Source of the DNA: an uncultured Eubacteriales bacterium
GTDB taxonomy: Bacteria > Bacillota > Clostridia > Oscillospirales > Acutalibacteraceae
NCBI GenBank assembly: GCA_934444895.1
Contig: CAKSDA010000004.1
Location: 1-35,592 of the forward strand
Direction of reading: 5' to 3'
Length of the DNA: 35,592 nt
In this document: piece by piece, positions 1-7,501 of the stretch
Numbering within the stretch: the stretch's first letter is position 1
Layout of the letters: every line of letters begins with the position of its first letter
Program-made: the position numbers and the translations under genes
The notes under the pieces: model-generated
What the model saw: only the letters and a program-made list of their open reading frames with translations
What the model was told of the DNA's origin: nothing
Database searches by the model: none

Positions 1-114
1 CAGGGCGAGGCAAAAACACAGGTAATCCTAACGGATTACCGAGTATTTTAACAAACGCCATGTGAAAAATTAGCGTTAAAAAAACAGATTCGGGTTTATA
101 CCTGCTTGCCTAAG
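1..114 (+). repeat. Dispersed repeat A, copy 1 (left end may be cut by the window)
   Basis: About 114 bp that recurs at 15476-15589 with roughly six differences and, inverted, at 35516-35592. It contains the small hairpin ggtaatcc-taac-ggattacc at 21-40, followed by gagtatttt. The right end (cttgcctaag) stops two bases before the -35 box of the pdxS promoter. No ORF shared by the copies is evident, so it behaves like a non-coding, MITE-like or REP-like element. Confidence 0.85.
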
Positions 115-115
115 A

Positions 116-144
116 TTGACACCCATTGCCATGCATGGTATAAT
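116..144 (+). promoter_or_regulatory. Consensus housekeeping promoter of pdxST
   Basis: A perfect TTGACA at 116-121 and a perfect TATAAT at 139-144 are separated by exactly 17 bases. Transcription should start near 151, leaving a leader of about 115 nt before pdxS. It is the strongest sigma-A-type promoter seen in the window and lies directly beside repeat A. Confidence 0.85.
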
Positions 145-194
145 ATTTTATAATACAAACATTGAAAATTATTTGGTTTTAAGGAATTATAAAC

Positions 195-248
195 ATGTCG
201 GCGGCACCTTCTGTCCCATGGCAGTTGTGCCGCCGTTTTGCTTTTTAA
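195..248 (+). promoter_or_regulatory. pdxS leader: terminator-like hairpin inside a possible 17-codon leader ORF
   Basis: The arms cggcggcac (199-207) and gtgccgccg (227-235) pair perfectly over 9 bp and are followed by ttttgcttttt (236-246), the form of an intrinsic terminator. The same bases lie in a short ORF, ATG at 195 to TAA at 246-248, encoding MSAAPSVPWQLCRRFAF, with a weak aagga upstream. It could be an attenuator for pdxST or the end of a short RNA started at the promoter above. I see no antiterminator pairing partner and recognise no riboswitch. Confidence 0.5.
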
Positions 249-266
249 AAAAGGGGAGAAAAATTT

Positions 267-1139
267 ATGAATACGCGTTTTGAACTTAACAAAAATCTTG
301 CTCAAATGCTTAAAGGCGGGGTAATTATGGATGTTACAACCCCGGAACAGGCAAAAATAGCCGAATCGGCAGGTGCTGCGGCAGTAATGGCTTTGGAGAG
401 AATTCCGGCAGACATACGCGCCGCCGGCGGAGTTTCCAGAATGAGCGATCCAAAAATGATAAAGGGAATTCAAAATGCTGTTTCCATTCCGGTTATGGCA
501 AAGTGTCGCATCGGCCATTTTGCGGAAGCTCAGATACTGCAGGCTATAGAAATAGATTATATTGATGAGAGTGAGGTTTTGTCTCCTGCAGATGACAAAT
601 ATCATATTGACAAAACCGCTTTTGATGTTCCCTTTGTTTGTGGAGCAAAAGACCTCGGAGAGGCTCTGCGCCGCATTAACGAGGGCGCGGCCATGATCCG
701 CACTAAGGGTGAACCCGGAACTGGAGATGTTGTTCAGGCAGTCAGACATATGAGGCTTATGCAGTCTGAAATTCGCAGGCTGGGTTCTCTTTCGAAGGAT
801 GAATTGTTTGACGCCGCAAAGCAATTACAGGTTCCGTATGACTTGGTTTTATATGTTCATGAGCATAAAAAGCTTCCGGTTGTTAACTTTGCTGCCGGCG
901 GAGTTGCCACTCCGGCAGACGCTGCTCTTATGATGCAGCTTGGAGCCGAAGGCGTGTTCGTAGGCTCCGGAATTTTCAAATCAGGAAATCCGGAAAAACG
1001 CGCTGCTGCCATTGTAAAGGCTGTTACCAATTTTAATGATGCGAAAATGCTTGCAGAGCTTTCTGAAGATTTGGGAGAAGCGATGGTAGGCATTAATGAG
1101 CAGGAAATTGAGCTTTTAATGGCTGAAAGGGGCAAATAG
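267..1139 (+). CDS. pdxS: Pyridoxal 5'-phosphate synthase lyase subunit PdxS
   Basis: PdxS condenses ribose 5-phosphate, glyceraldehyde 3-phosphate and ammonia to pyridoxal 5'-phosphate in the DXP-independent B6 pathway, acting in the cytosol as a large ring complex with PdxT. The product is 290 aa, the normal family length, and reads as a complete (beta/alpha)8 barrel. It has the conserved GGVIMDVTTPEQAKIAE start, the AARIRTKGEPGTG-like segment (here AAMIRTKGEPGTG), and the phosphate-binding GGVATPADAA and VFVGSGIFKS segments near the C-terminus. The ATG at 267 follows aaaaaggggag at a good distance. pdxT starts one base past its stop codon, so the two are translated together. A long minus-strand ORF across this gene is only its shadow. 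Confidence 0.97.
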   Translation: MNTRFELNKNLAQMLKGGVIMDVTTPEQAKIAESAGAAAVMALERIPADIRAAGGVSRMSDPKMIKGIQNAVSIPVMAKCRIGHFAEAQILQAIEIDYIDESEVLSPADDKYHIDKTAFDVPFVCGAKDLGEALRRINEGAAMIRTKGEPGTGDVVQAVRHMRLMQSEIRRLGSLSKDELFDAAKQLQVPYDLVLYVHEHKKLPVVNFAAGGVATPADAALMMQLGAEGVFVGSGIFKSGNPEKRAAAIVKAVTNFNDAKMLAELSEDLGEAMVGINEQEIELLMAERGK

Positions 1140-1140
1140 T

Positions 1141-1740
1141 GTGAATATTGCCGTCTTGGCCTTACAGGGCGCCTTTATAGAGCACGAGCAAATGCTGAAC
1201 CGCCTGGGTGCGGCGTGTTTTGAAATACGGCAGAAAAAGGATCTTGAAGAGCCCTTTGACGGCCTTATAATACCCGGAGGGGAAAGCACCGTGCAGGGCA
1301 AGCTTTTAAAGGATCTTGATCTGTTTGAGCCCATTAAGAAAAAAATTGAATCCGGGTTGCCGGTATTCGGCACCTGTGCCGGCCTTTTATTACTTGCCGA
1401 TAAAATTGAAAATGATAATCGCAAGTATTTTGCATCCATGAAGATTTCGGCGAAAAGAAACGCATACGGCAGGCAACTCGGCAGTTTTTATTGTGAGTCC
1501 GACTTTGCCGGTCTCGGAAAAATTCCCATGACATTTATACGCGCTCCGTACATAGAAACTGCAGATCCCGCCGTTTCGGTCCTCGCAAAGGTTTACGGAA
1601 AAATTGTAGCGGCTAGACAAGGAAATCAGCTTGTTACCTCCTTTCATCCGGAACTTAATGATAATTTGTCGGTTCACCGACTCTTTTTGGATATGGTTAG
1701 GCAGGCGTCCTGCAAAAACGACAAGCCTGAAAATACCTAA
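1141..1740 (+). CDS. pdxT: Pyridoxal 5'-phosphate synthase glutaminase subunit PdxT
   Basis: PdxT is the class I-like glutamine amidotransferase that hydrolyses glutamine and channels ammonia to PdxS. The 199-aa product has the N-terminal VLALQGAFIEHE, the PGGESTV oxyanion region, the nucleophile cysteine in GTCAGLLLL, the RAPYIE segment, and the catalytic His-Glu pair in TSFHPEL near the end. The start is GTG at 1141, behind an AAAGGGG-type site in the end of pdxS. Oddly, the last 11 or so codons and the stop codon lie inside dispersed repeat B (about 1704-1781), so the tail ASCKNDKPENT is probably repeat-derived. The catalytic core is complete, so I expect a functional enzyme. Confidence 0.96.
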   Translation: MNIAVLALQGAFIEHEQMLNRLGAACFEIRQKKDLEEPFDGLIIPGGESTVQGKLLKDLDLFEPIKKKIESGLPVFGTCAGLLLLADKIENDNRKYFASMKISAKRNAYGRQLGSFYCESDFAGLGKIPMTFIRAPYIETADPAVSVLAKVYGKIVAARQGNQLVTSFHPELNDNLSVHRLFLDMVRQASCKNDKPENT

Positions 1741-1781
1741 AGATCGCTGTTTTGGGCAGGCTTGGCTTATCCCTGCTTTCC
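1704..1781 (+). repeat. Dispersed repeat B, copy 1, overlapping the pdxT 3' end
   Basis: The core acgacaagcct, then cctaaagatcgctgtttt, gggcagg and ggcttatccctg recurs inverted at 15322-15393 and 15637-15712. Copies 1 and 3 share an extra 8-10 bp between two cct blocks that copy 2 lacks. Copy 1 runs from coding sequence into the intergenic region. Confidence 0.8.
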
Positions 1782-1828
1782 CAGTGAACCTTGTTTTTCC
1801 TAGGAAACCTTGTATATTATAAAAATTA

Positions 1829-1865
1829 ATACGCCCCAAAAAGTTTAAAACTTTTTGGGGCGTAT
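1829..1865 (-). terminator. Intrinsic terminator of the hydrogenase operon
   Basis: A perfect 15-bp stem (atacgccccaaaaag and its complement) flanks a 7-nt loop. Read on the minus strand it is followed by attaattttt, so it best terminates the operon ending at 1945. It may also stop pdxST on the plus strand, although the T-tract is poor there. Confidence 0.85.
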
Positions 1866-1944
1866 ACTATATTGTCTGAACTATTATTATTTAAAAACTC
1901 TTGACTGTCAAATCCGTAATAGGTTTGGCTGTCAAGAGCCCAAA

Positions 1945-3369
1945 TTATTTCAAAACCGAAATTGCATCGGATATAGTTTTTTCAAAAGCTTCCTTGCCGT
2001 ATTTATCAACCTCGGCTTTATTCTTTTCACCGTGGGTAAGACATCCGGCGCCGCCTATACATCCGCCTATACATGCCATTCCCTCTATGAAATTAACATC
2101 CGACAGATTTTTGCTCTTTTTTATTAGTGCTATTCTGCACTGTTCTATACCGTCGCAGGAGCAGGCCTTAAGTTCAAAATCGGTATCGCCGTGTTCTTTG
2201 AGTCCTTCGGCAACTGCGTCGGCAAGTCCTCCGGATCTGGCGAAAATTCTGCCGAAATAGGAGGCATTGTCCAAAAGGTTTTCCTCAAGGGTGGTTATAT
2301 CTATATCCTTGGAGTCAAAGAGTGCCTGCAATTCCTCAAAGGTCATTGCAACATCCACAAAAGGTCTTACCTCTTCTTTTTGAACCTCTGCCTTTTTTGA
2401 AGTGCATGGCCCTATAAATACCACCTTGCAGCCTTCTTCGTGTTCCTTAAGATATTTTGAAATAGTTGCCATTGGGGACAAATTATGAGAAATGAACGGC
2501 ACCATATCAGGGAAATTCTTCTCAATATAACTTACAAAAGCCGGACAACACGAACTTGTCAAAAATCCCTTTTCCACAAGCTCGCGGCTTTCGGCGTCTG
2601 CCACCATGTCAGCGCCGAGCGCGGCTTCTATAACCGTATGAAATCCCAGTTTTTTAAGGCCGGTTATTACCTGGCCGAGCTTTGCATATGTAAACTGACT
2701 GGAAATCGAGGGGGCCACAACTGCATAAACCTTATAATTTTTGTTATTTTGGCTTTTTTTGATAATATCAATAACATCCAAAATATATGATTTATCCATT
2801 ATTGCTCCAAAGGGGCACTGGTAAACGCAGGCTCCGCAAGCAACGCATTTATCATTGTCAATAGCTGCAGATTTATCCTCATTCATATGTATAGCCTTTA
2901 TTTTGCAGGCGTTTTCACATGGTCTGCGCCGGCTTATAATGGCTGTATAGGGGCAAACCTTTGCACAGGCTCCGCATTCTTTACATTTAGACTTATCAAT
3001 ATGTGCCACATGATTTTGGTCGAACGAAATTGCTCCGAATCGGCAAACATCATCGCATCTGTGTGCCAGGCAACCTCGGCAGGCATTAGTAACTTCATAT
3101 CCACCCATGGGACATTCGTCGCAGGCGGTTTCTATAACCTCTATTACATTAGGATTATCCTTATTCCCGCCCATGGCAAGTTTTACCCGCTCACTTAAAA
3201 TGGCGCGTTCTTTGTACACGCAGCATCTCATTGTAGGCGTATTGCCGGGGACAATCATTTTAGGAATGTCTACTATATTTTCAAGCAGTGTATCATTCCA
3301 TGCCAACCTAGCCACCTCTCGGAGGACTTTATATTTTAAATGTTGGACCTTTGTATCAAACTTATGCAC
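1945..3369 (-). CDS. Monomeric [FeFe] hydrogenase, group-B-like
   Basis: A cytosolic 474-aa iron-sulfur protein expected to couple ferredoxin oxidation to H2 formation, or the reverse. The N-terminal 190 residues are cysteine-rich, with ferredoxin-type clusters CKECGACAKVCP (129-140) and CVACGACVYQCP (175-186) plus further Cys groups near 83-109. The H-cluster domain follows with the three family motifs: TSSCCPAF (271-278), PCTSKKAE (321-328) and MACIGGC (431-437), which keep all four cysteine ligands. The architecture matches what I know as group B (M3-type) [FeFe] hydrogenases. By motif position, the residue equivalent to C. pasteurianum Met353 is Gly here, while Met497 is kept. The start is GTG at 3369 behind aggaggaattta. 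It is the last gene of the rex-adhE operon, 12 nt after the phosphatase. Confidence 0.9.
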   Translation of the reverse strand: MHKFDTKVQHLKYKVLREVARLAWNDTLLENIVDIPKMIVPGNTPTMRCCVYKERAILSERVKLAMGGNKDNPNVIEVIETACDECPMGGYEVTNACRGCLAHRCDDVCRFGAISFDQNHVAHIDKSKCKECGACAKVCPYTAIISRRRPCENACKIKAIHMNEDKSAAIDNDKCVACGACVYQCPFGAIMDKSYILDVIDIIKKSQNNKNYKVYAVVAPSISSQFTYAKLGQVITGLKKLGFHTVIEAALGADMVADAESRELVEKGFLTSSCCPAFVSYIEKNFPDMVPFISHNLSPMATISKYLKEHEEGCKVVFIGPCTSKKAEVQKEEVRPFVDVAMTFEELQALFDSKDIDITTLEENLLDNASYFGRIFARSGGLADAVAEGLKEHGDTDFELKACSCDGIEQCRIALIKKSKNLSDVNFIEGMACIGGCIGGAGCLTHGEKNKAEVDKYGKEAFEKTISDAISVLK

Positions 3370-3381
3370 TTTAAATTCCTC

Positions 3382-4554
3382 CTAAAAATAGCTGACCTTT
3401 ATTCGCTTGCCCATTTGTTTGAGACATTTGGACAATTCTTCCACCAAATTCATTTTAATATTAAAGTTAATAGGAAGATCCGGATTTTGGTGTGCCGGAT
3501 TAACTGCCCTGCCTACATAAAAGTTTATATCGGTTGCCTCCTCAAACAGAAGCCGGCAAATCAGAGACGCTCCGTCGTGCCTGAATCCCCATTCTTCATA
3601 GAGTTCATTTTTATCCAAAGCATCCTTTGCATACTCTATTACCTTATTTATGGTAATAACACCTTCGGTGACCAAGTCAACCCCTTCAATTTCGGCTATG
3701 GGCGGAACTTCGCTCTGCTCAAAATTCAAGGTAGCCTTTACCTGTTTGCCCAAATATTTTGCGGCAATGGAAGAGGTTGTTCCTCCGCATATAATATGCT
3801 TTCCTTCTTTTGAGAAAAACAAAGACATCATGCGGTTGCAATCATCTCTGTTTCTCGGAGGGCCGAACAAAATATTCATTGGCTGCCTGCGGCGGATTTT
3901 TACAACGCATGCCGTGGCATCGTCCCCCGGGTGATATCCGTATTCCTTATTGCACTCGTCCACAAGCATGGTGGCGAGCGTTTTTGCGGTATGCCCGGCA
4001 ACCAAAACAGTTTTTACAAAGTCGGCTATATTTTCCCACTTCCAACCGAAGTTATATGCAATTCCTATTCCGGCATGAGGACATCCGTCGCTCATGGCAA
4101 CCATGCAGTCGCCCTCTTTGAGTTTTACGGTTGATTTAAGCACCTTTTTGCCGTCGATATTCAGTTCCTGCTTAGGATAATCATATATTTCGTCGTCGCG
4201 AATGAAAATGACATTCGGATTGTCATACTGGATTATTTCAGCAGTTTCATTTTCTATCAAATGCAAAATTGTGAAGGTTGAATACGCAACGCCCCTTACG
4301 GAGCAGATTGGCAATGTGGCGGCAATTGTGGAAACGCAATCTTCAAGATTCAGTCCCTCTGCCATCATTGTGGAAATTATTTTGGAGGTAAGGGTTGACA
4401 AAATGCTTGCCTTTACACCACTTCCCAGCCCGTCGGCAAGAACAATAACGGTTGAGTTATCGTTTTGTTCAACAACATCCACATGGTCTCCGCAAAGCTG
4501 TTCACCTTCGTGATTTATACTTTTAAAGCCTATATCAGCACACAAATTATTCAT
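3382..4554 (-). CDS. SpoIIE-type PP2C phosphatase linked to the sensory hydrogenase
   Basis: A 390-aa soluble protein whose first ~215 residues form a SpoIIE/PP2C-like phosphatase domain. The metal-binding aspartates are visible in LADGLGSGVKAS, in AMSDGCPHAG, and in the closing GDDATACVV. Such enzymes dephosphorylate serine, threonine or aspartyl phosphates on partner proteins. The remaining ~175 residues, which include NILFGPPRNRDD and CGGTTSSIAAKYLG, match no domain I can name and may bind a ligand or partner. Its ATG overlaps the end of the sensory hydrogenase gene by 8 bases, indicating translational coupling. SpoIIE-like phosphatases are known neighbours of PAS-containing [FeFe] hydrogenases. 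The substrate is unknown; candidates are products of this operon. Confidence 0.85.
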   Translation of the reverse strand: MNNLCADIGFKSINHEGEQLCGDHVDVVEQNDNSTVIVLADGLGSGVKASILSTLTSKIISTMMAEGLNLEDCVSTIAATLPICSVRGVAYSTFTILHLIENETAEIIQYDNPNVIFIRDDEIYDYPKQELNIDGKKVLKSTVKLKEGDCMVAMSDGCPHAGIGIAYNFGWKWENIADFVKTVLVAGHTAKTLATMLVDECNKEYGYHPGDDATACVVKIRRRQPMNILFGPPRNRDDCNRMMSLFFSKEGKHIICGGTTSSIAAKYLGKQVKATLNFEQSEVPPIAEIEGVDLVTEGVITINKVIEYAKDALDKNELYEEWGFRHDGASLICRLLFEEATDINFYVGRAVNPAHQNPDLPINFNIKMNLVEELSKCLKQMGKRIKVSYF

Positions 4555-6217
4555 CGCTGATCGACTCCTTCAGTTTTGTTAAAACTATTTTTGTTTCTGC
4601 TGCGGTTTCTCCAAGCAGTGAAGCGATTTCCTGTACAATACGCATTTGCTTATCTACTACCTTATCAGCAATTTCCGCAGTCTGGCGGCTTATGTTTTCC
4701 CTCTTTTCCTTTTGCGTTTCCTCTTCGGTAACATCGCGGAGAATACATAAAAGCAACCGGTATTCCCTATCGTAAACTATTGTTTTTTCGACATATTTTT
4801 CATACTCTGCCAAATACTCGCGTTTATCATGAATGCCGCGTCCGGACGACAAAACCTTAATAAAGTCTGACGGTTCCATAATTCTGACAACCTGATCGCC
4901 CAAAACATCCGACGCTGTACGCAGATTAAGAATTTTAAGAGCAGCCTTGTTAACCTGTTGAACTTCAAGTTTTTCATTAAGTACAATAAGGCCGTTCGGA
5001 GTATTTCTTGCTATTGTATCCGAGAAATTTTCCGCCTTATCTTTTAAGAAAGGCAGACACATGGAAATTTCAGCCTTGCCCTTGCATATGGCAATGGCCT
5101 TTTCACGGCATGTATTATAGCCGCATGAACCGCAGTTAAGTTCGTCCGACGGTTTTATTTTCCCCATTTGATTAAGGGTTTCGCGTATTTCTGATTCTGA
5201 CGGCTCCGATAATTTTTGCATTATAACCTCAAACTCCTTACGAAGTTCGGAGCTCTCCGGCTGAGCAACGCCGAAATCCTTTGATCCTGCAAAAGATGAC
5301 ACCGCTACATAATCCTTTACCGGCGAACGGTGGAATTTTTCCATAACCGGGCCGCCGACGCAACTGCCTACACAGGCCGACATTTCTATGAAACAGTTTT
5401 TAAGGCTTCCGGATTCAATATCCTTAAGCGCTGCAATGCAGTTTTCCGTTCCGTCTATTGCCATATAGGTATATTTTGGATTATCCATTGCCATGGTTTT
5501 CAGTATTCCGCCGGTGGTGGGGAACCATCTTGCACGGCTGTTCTCTTCGGCTTCAATACCCGGATTCAGGGTAATATTTTCGGATTTTAACCAAGCTGTA
5601 AGCTCGTCAAATGTCAATACGGCGTCAACAATTCCTTCGTAATGCTGCGCCTCATCCTTTTTCGCAACGCAGGGACCCACAAACACGGTTTTGGCATTCG
5701 GTATTCTTTTCTTTATATCCTTGCAGTGAGCCTGCATGGGAGAAATAACATCGGCCAGATACGGCAGCATGTTCGGAAAGTGCTTTTGTATAAGCAAATT
5801 TACCGAATGGCAGCACGATGTGATAACGATGTCCCTCTGTTCCTCGTTTATAATACGGTCGTACTCTCTTTTTATTATTGTAGCGCCTACGGCCGTTTCC
5901 TCTGCGTCATAAAATCCGAGCTTTTTAACAGCTTCGCGCATTGAAGCCATACCTACTCCGTAATTTGCGATAAATGACGGGGCGAGACTTACAACTACCG
6001 GATCTCCGCTTTGAAGCAGCACTTTAACTTTTTCGGTTTCGTCGACAATTTGTTTTGCGTCCTGAGGGCAAACAACAAAGCACTGGCCGCAAAGTATACA
6101 TTCGTTTCCTATTATGTAGGCCTGATTGCCGGAAAACCTTATGGATTTTACCGGGCAATGACGGATACACTTATAGCAGTTCCTGCAATTTGATTTTTTA
6201 AGGGTAAGGCAGTCCAT
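4547..6217 (-). CDS. PAS-containing sensory-type [FeFe] hydrogenase (HydS-like)
   Basis: A 556-aa multi-domain protein. A 2x[4Fe-4S] ferredoxin module (Cys 11, 14, 17, 21 and 40, 43, 46, 50) is followed by an H-cluster domain with TSCCHSVN (133-140), PCVAKKDEA (182-190) and EMSACVGSCVGGP (278-290). Then come a further four-cysteine FeS domain (C362, C365, C370, C387), a PAS-like domain (about 400-495, NTPNGLIVLNEKLEVQQVN) and a C-terminal helical segment. The H-cluster cysteines and the lysine of the second motif are kept, but positions equivalent to C. pasteurianum Met353 and Met497 are Gly181 and Ser280. This domain order matches putative H2-sensing group C hydrogenases rather than a bulk catalyst. 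The ATG at 6217 follows ggaggcataatggt. It is coupled to the phosphatase gene by an 8-nt overlap. Confidence 0.88.
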   Translation of the reverse strand: MDCLTLKKSNCRNCYKCIRHCPVKSIRFSGNQAYIIGNECILCGQCFVVCPQDAKQIVDETEKVKVLLQSGDPVVVSLAPSFIANYGVGMASMREAVKKLGFYDAEETAVGATIIKREYDRIINEEQRDIVITSCCHSVNLLIQKHFPNMLPYLADVISPMQAHCKDIKKRIPNAKTVFVGPCVAKKDEAQHYEGIVDAVLTFDELTAWLKSENITLNPGIEAEENSRARWFPTTGGILKTMAMDNPKYTYMAIDGTENCIAALKDIESGSLKNCFIEMSACVGSCVGGPVMEKFHRSPVKDYVAVSSFAGSKDFGVAQPESSELRKEFEVIMQKLSEPSESEIRETLNQMGKIKPSDELNCGSCGYNTCREKAIAICKGKAEISMCLPFLKDKAENFSDTIARNTPNGLIVLNEKLEVQQVNKAALKILNLRTASDVLGDQVVRIMEPSDFIKVLSSGRGIHDKREYLAEYEKYVEKTIVYDREYRLLLCILRDVTEEETQKEKRENISRQTAEIADKVVDKQMRIVQEIASLLGETAAETKIVLTKLKESISDE

Positions 6218-6221
6218 ACCA

Positions 6222-6482
6222 TTATGCCTCCAAAAGGTTTAAAGGTTTTAAGACCTTTTCATTAAAAAAGTCTTTAAAATTTTCAGGTGTGATTCCGGTA
6301 TAAATATCGTCGTCAACCGTAATGGTAACACCCTCGCGGTTACACTTACCGGTACAAAAACTACCGGCAAGTGTAACTTCGTTTTTTAAATTGTGTTCTG
6401 ATATTGACTTTTCAAAAAGTTCAACCAGTTTTTCAGATCCCTTCAAATGGCAGGAAGAACCTACGCATATTTGAACGATCAT
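6222..6482 (-). CDS. Thioredoxin-like [2Fe-2S] ferredoxin (NuoE C-terminal type), copy 2
   Basis: An 86-aa protein with the thioredoxin-fold ferredoxin signature: C6-x4-C11 in CVGSSCHLKGS and C43-x3-C47 in FCTGKCNREGV, the four ligands of one [2Fe-2S] cluster. NuoE and HydC-like subunits use this domain to pass electrons to flavin or hydrogenase subunits. Cysteines sit at the same residue numbers as in the neighbour encoded at 6484-6726, so the pair is a tandem duplication. Its SD lies in the end of the preceding gene, one base separates them, and the sensory hydrogenase follows 4 bases later. It probably shuttles electrons to or from that protein. Confidence 0.85.
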   Translation of the reverse strand: MIVQICVGSSCHLKGSEKLVELFEKSISEHNLKNEVTLAGSFCTGKCNREGVTITVDDDIYTGITPENFKDFFNEKVLKPLNLLEA

Positions 6483-6483
6483 C

Positions 6484-6726
6484 TTACTTCACCTTTCCTA
6501 ACACATTTTGACCAAAAAATTCGGTTACATTATCAGGAGATACGGAATAATCCTTGTCATCTACAGTAACGCAAACGCCCTCCTGACATCTGCCCATGCA
6601 GAAGGTTCCGGCAAGTTCAACTTTATCGCCGAGATCGTTTTCTTTTATTAAATATTGAAGGCTCTCAACCACAGGTCTGGATCCTTTAATATGACATGAA
6701 GAACCTATACATACTGTAATTTTCAT
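6484..6726 (-). CDS. Thioredoxin-like [2Fe-2S] ferredoxin (NuoE C-terminal type), copy 1
   Basis: An 80-aa protein with the same fold and cluster pattern as its downstream paralogue: C6-x4-C11 (CIGSSCHIKGS) and C43-x3-C47 (FCMGRCQEGVC), plus one more cysteine at about 52. The N-terminal helix-bundle part of a true NuoE is absent, so it is a free-standing domain rather than a complex I subunit. The ATG at 6726 follows aaggggaattatt, 11 bases after the kinase stop. The likely role is electron transfer to the sensory hydrogenase; a direct interaction is inferred only from gene order. Confidence 0.85.
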   Translation of the reverse strand: MKITVCIGSSCHIKGSRPVVESLQYLIKENDLGDKVELAGTFCMGRCQEGVCVTVDDKDYSVSPDNVTEFFGQNVLGKVK

Positions 6727-6737
6727 AATAATTCCCC

Positions 6738-7487
6738 TTATTCGTAATCTACAACATCAATCCAAGAGTGTAAGAATTCGCGCTCCTCGGCATTTCCCTT
6801 AACTGTTTGTGAGGCTGCTACGATAGGCATCCACTTTTGAACATACTGTTTAGCGGTATTGCTCTTTTTACAGAACAGATCGAGATATTCCTTAGCTCCG
6901 TCAATATCTCCGTTCAGCCAGAATAAAAGATATGTTCTGGCAACATCGGCGGATGCGTTTCCCTGTGTTGCATGTGACCAGTCTAAAATACAGGGAGTAC
7001 CGTCCTTTTTAATAATGATATTCGACGGGTTAAAGTCTCCGTGGCAAACCTTATTATGCTTAGGCATACCCTCCAAACGGGTGTGCAGATCATAGCGCAC
7101 GGTTGCCGACAGATCTGTCTCGCTTATCTTACGGTTCATTTTGTCCTTAAGTTTATTAAGTCCGGGGCAAGTTTTGCTGTGCATTTCAAGCTGAAGATCC
7201 ACAAAAAGATTTAAATATTCTTCCTTTTTGTCAGGATTTTCTTCCATAAGCTGAGCAAGTGTTTTTCCCTCAACATATTCGGAGACAATGGTCCACTTTC
7301 CGTCTATAACGGTTACTTCCAAAACTTTGGGAATTACAAGTCCTGTTTCCTCAACTCTGGCCTGATTTAAAGCCTCGTTCAAAACATCTGCCTTTGAATA
7401 TTCCTTATCGAATACCTTTAATGCGCGGTCGCCGTCGCGATAAACGGTTTTGTTGTTTCTTACTGCAATAATACGATCAAGTTTCAT
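6738..7487 (-). CDS. APH/choline-kinase-fold small kinase
   Basis: A 249-aa protein with the aminoglycoside phosphotransferase (eukaryote-like kinase) fold. The N-lobe has RALKVFDKEYSKAD, with a probable ATP lysine, and a hinge-like IVSEYVEGKTL. The catalytic loop is CHGDFNPSNII, and the metal-binding aspartate follows in CILDWSHAT. It resembles the group recalled as TIGR02172, whose substrate is unknown. Its place between adhE and the [2Fe-2S] genes, in one operon with a PP2C phosphatase, suggests it could phosphorylate a protein of this operon, but it could equally act on a small molecule. Context gives no support for antibiotic resistance. The ATG follows aaggagggtaaaagat. Confidence 0.75.
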   Translation of the reverse strand: MKLDRIIAVRNNKTVYRDGDRALKVFDKEYSKADVLNEALNQARVEETGLVIPKVLEVTVIDGKWTIVSEYVEGKTLAQLMEENPDKKEEYLNLFVDLQLEMHSKTCPGLNKLKDKMNRKISETDLSATVRYDLHTRLEGMPKHNKVCHGDFNPSNIIIKKDGTPCILDWSHATQGNASADVARTYLLFWLNGDIDGAKEYLDLFCKKSNTAKQYVQKWMPIVAASQTVKGNAEEREFLHSWIDVVDYE

Positions 7488-7501
7488 ATCTTTTACCCTC
7501 C

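Noticed and set aside
96..824. 242-residue minus-strand ORF over pdxS
   Set aside because: It lies antisense to a clearly conserved gene and its residues look like random low-complexity sequence with no known motif.
1945..6217. Hydrogenase maturation genes (hydE, hydF, hydG) within the cluster
   Set aside because: No radical-SAM or GTPase maturase is encoded in the window; they must lie elsewhere if the hydrogenases are active.
6738..7487. Reading the APH-fold gene as aminoglycoside resistance
   Set aside because: The fold is shared with many kinases; the operon is redox-related and no resistance or mobile genes are near.
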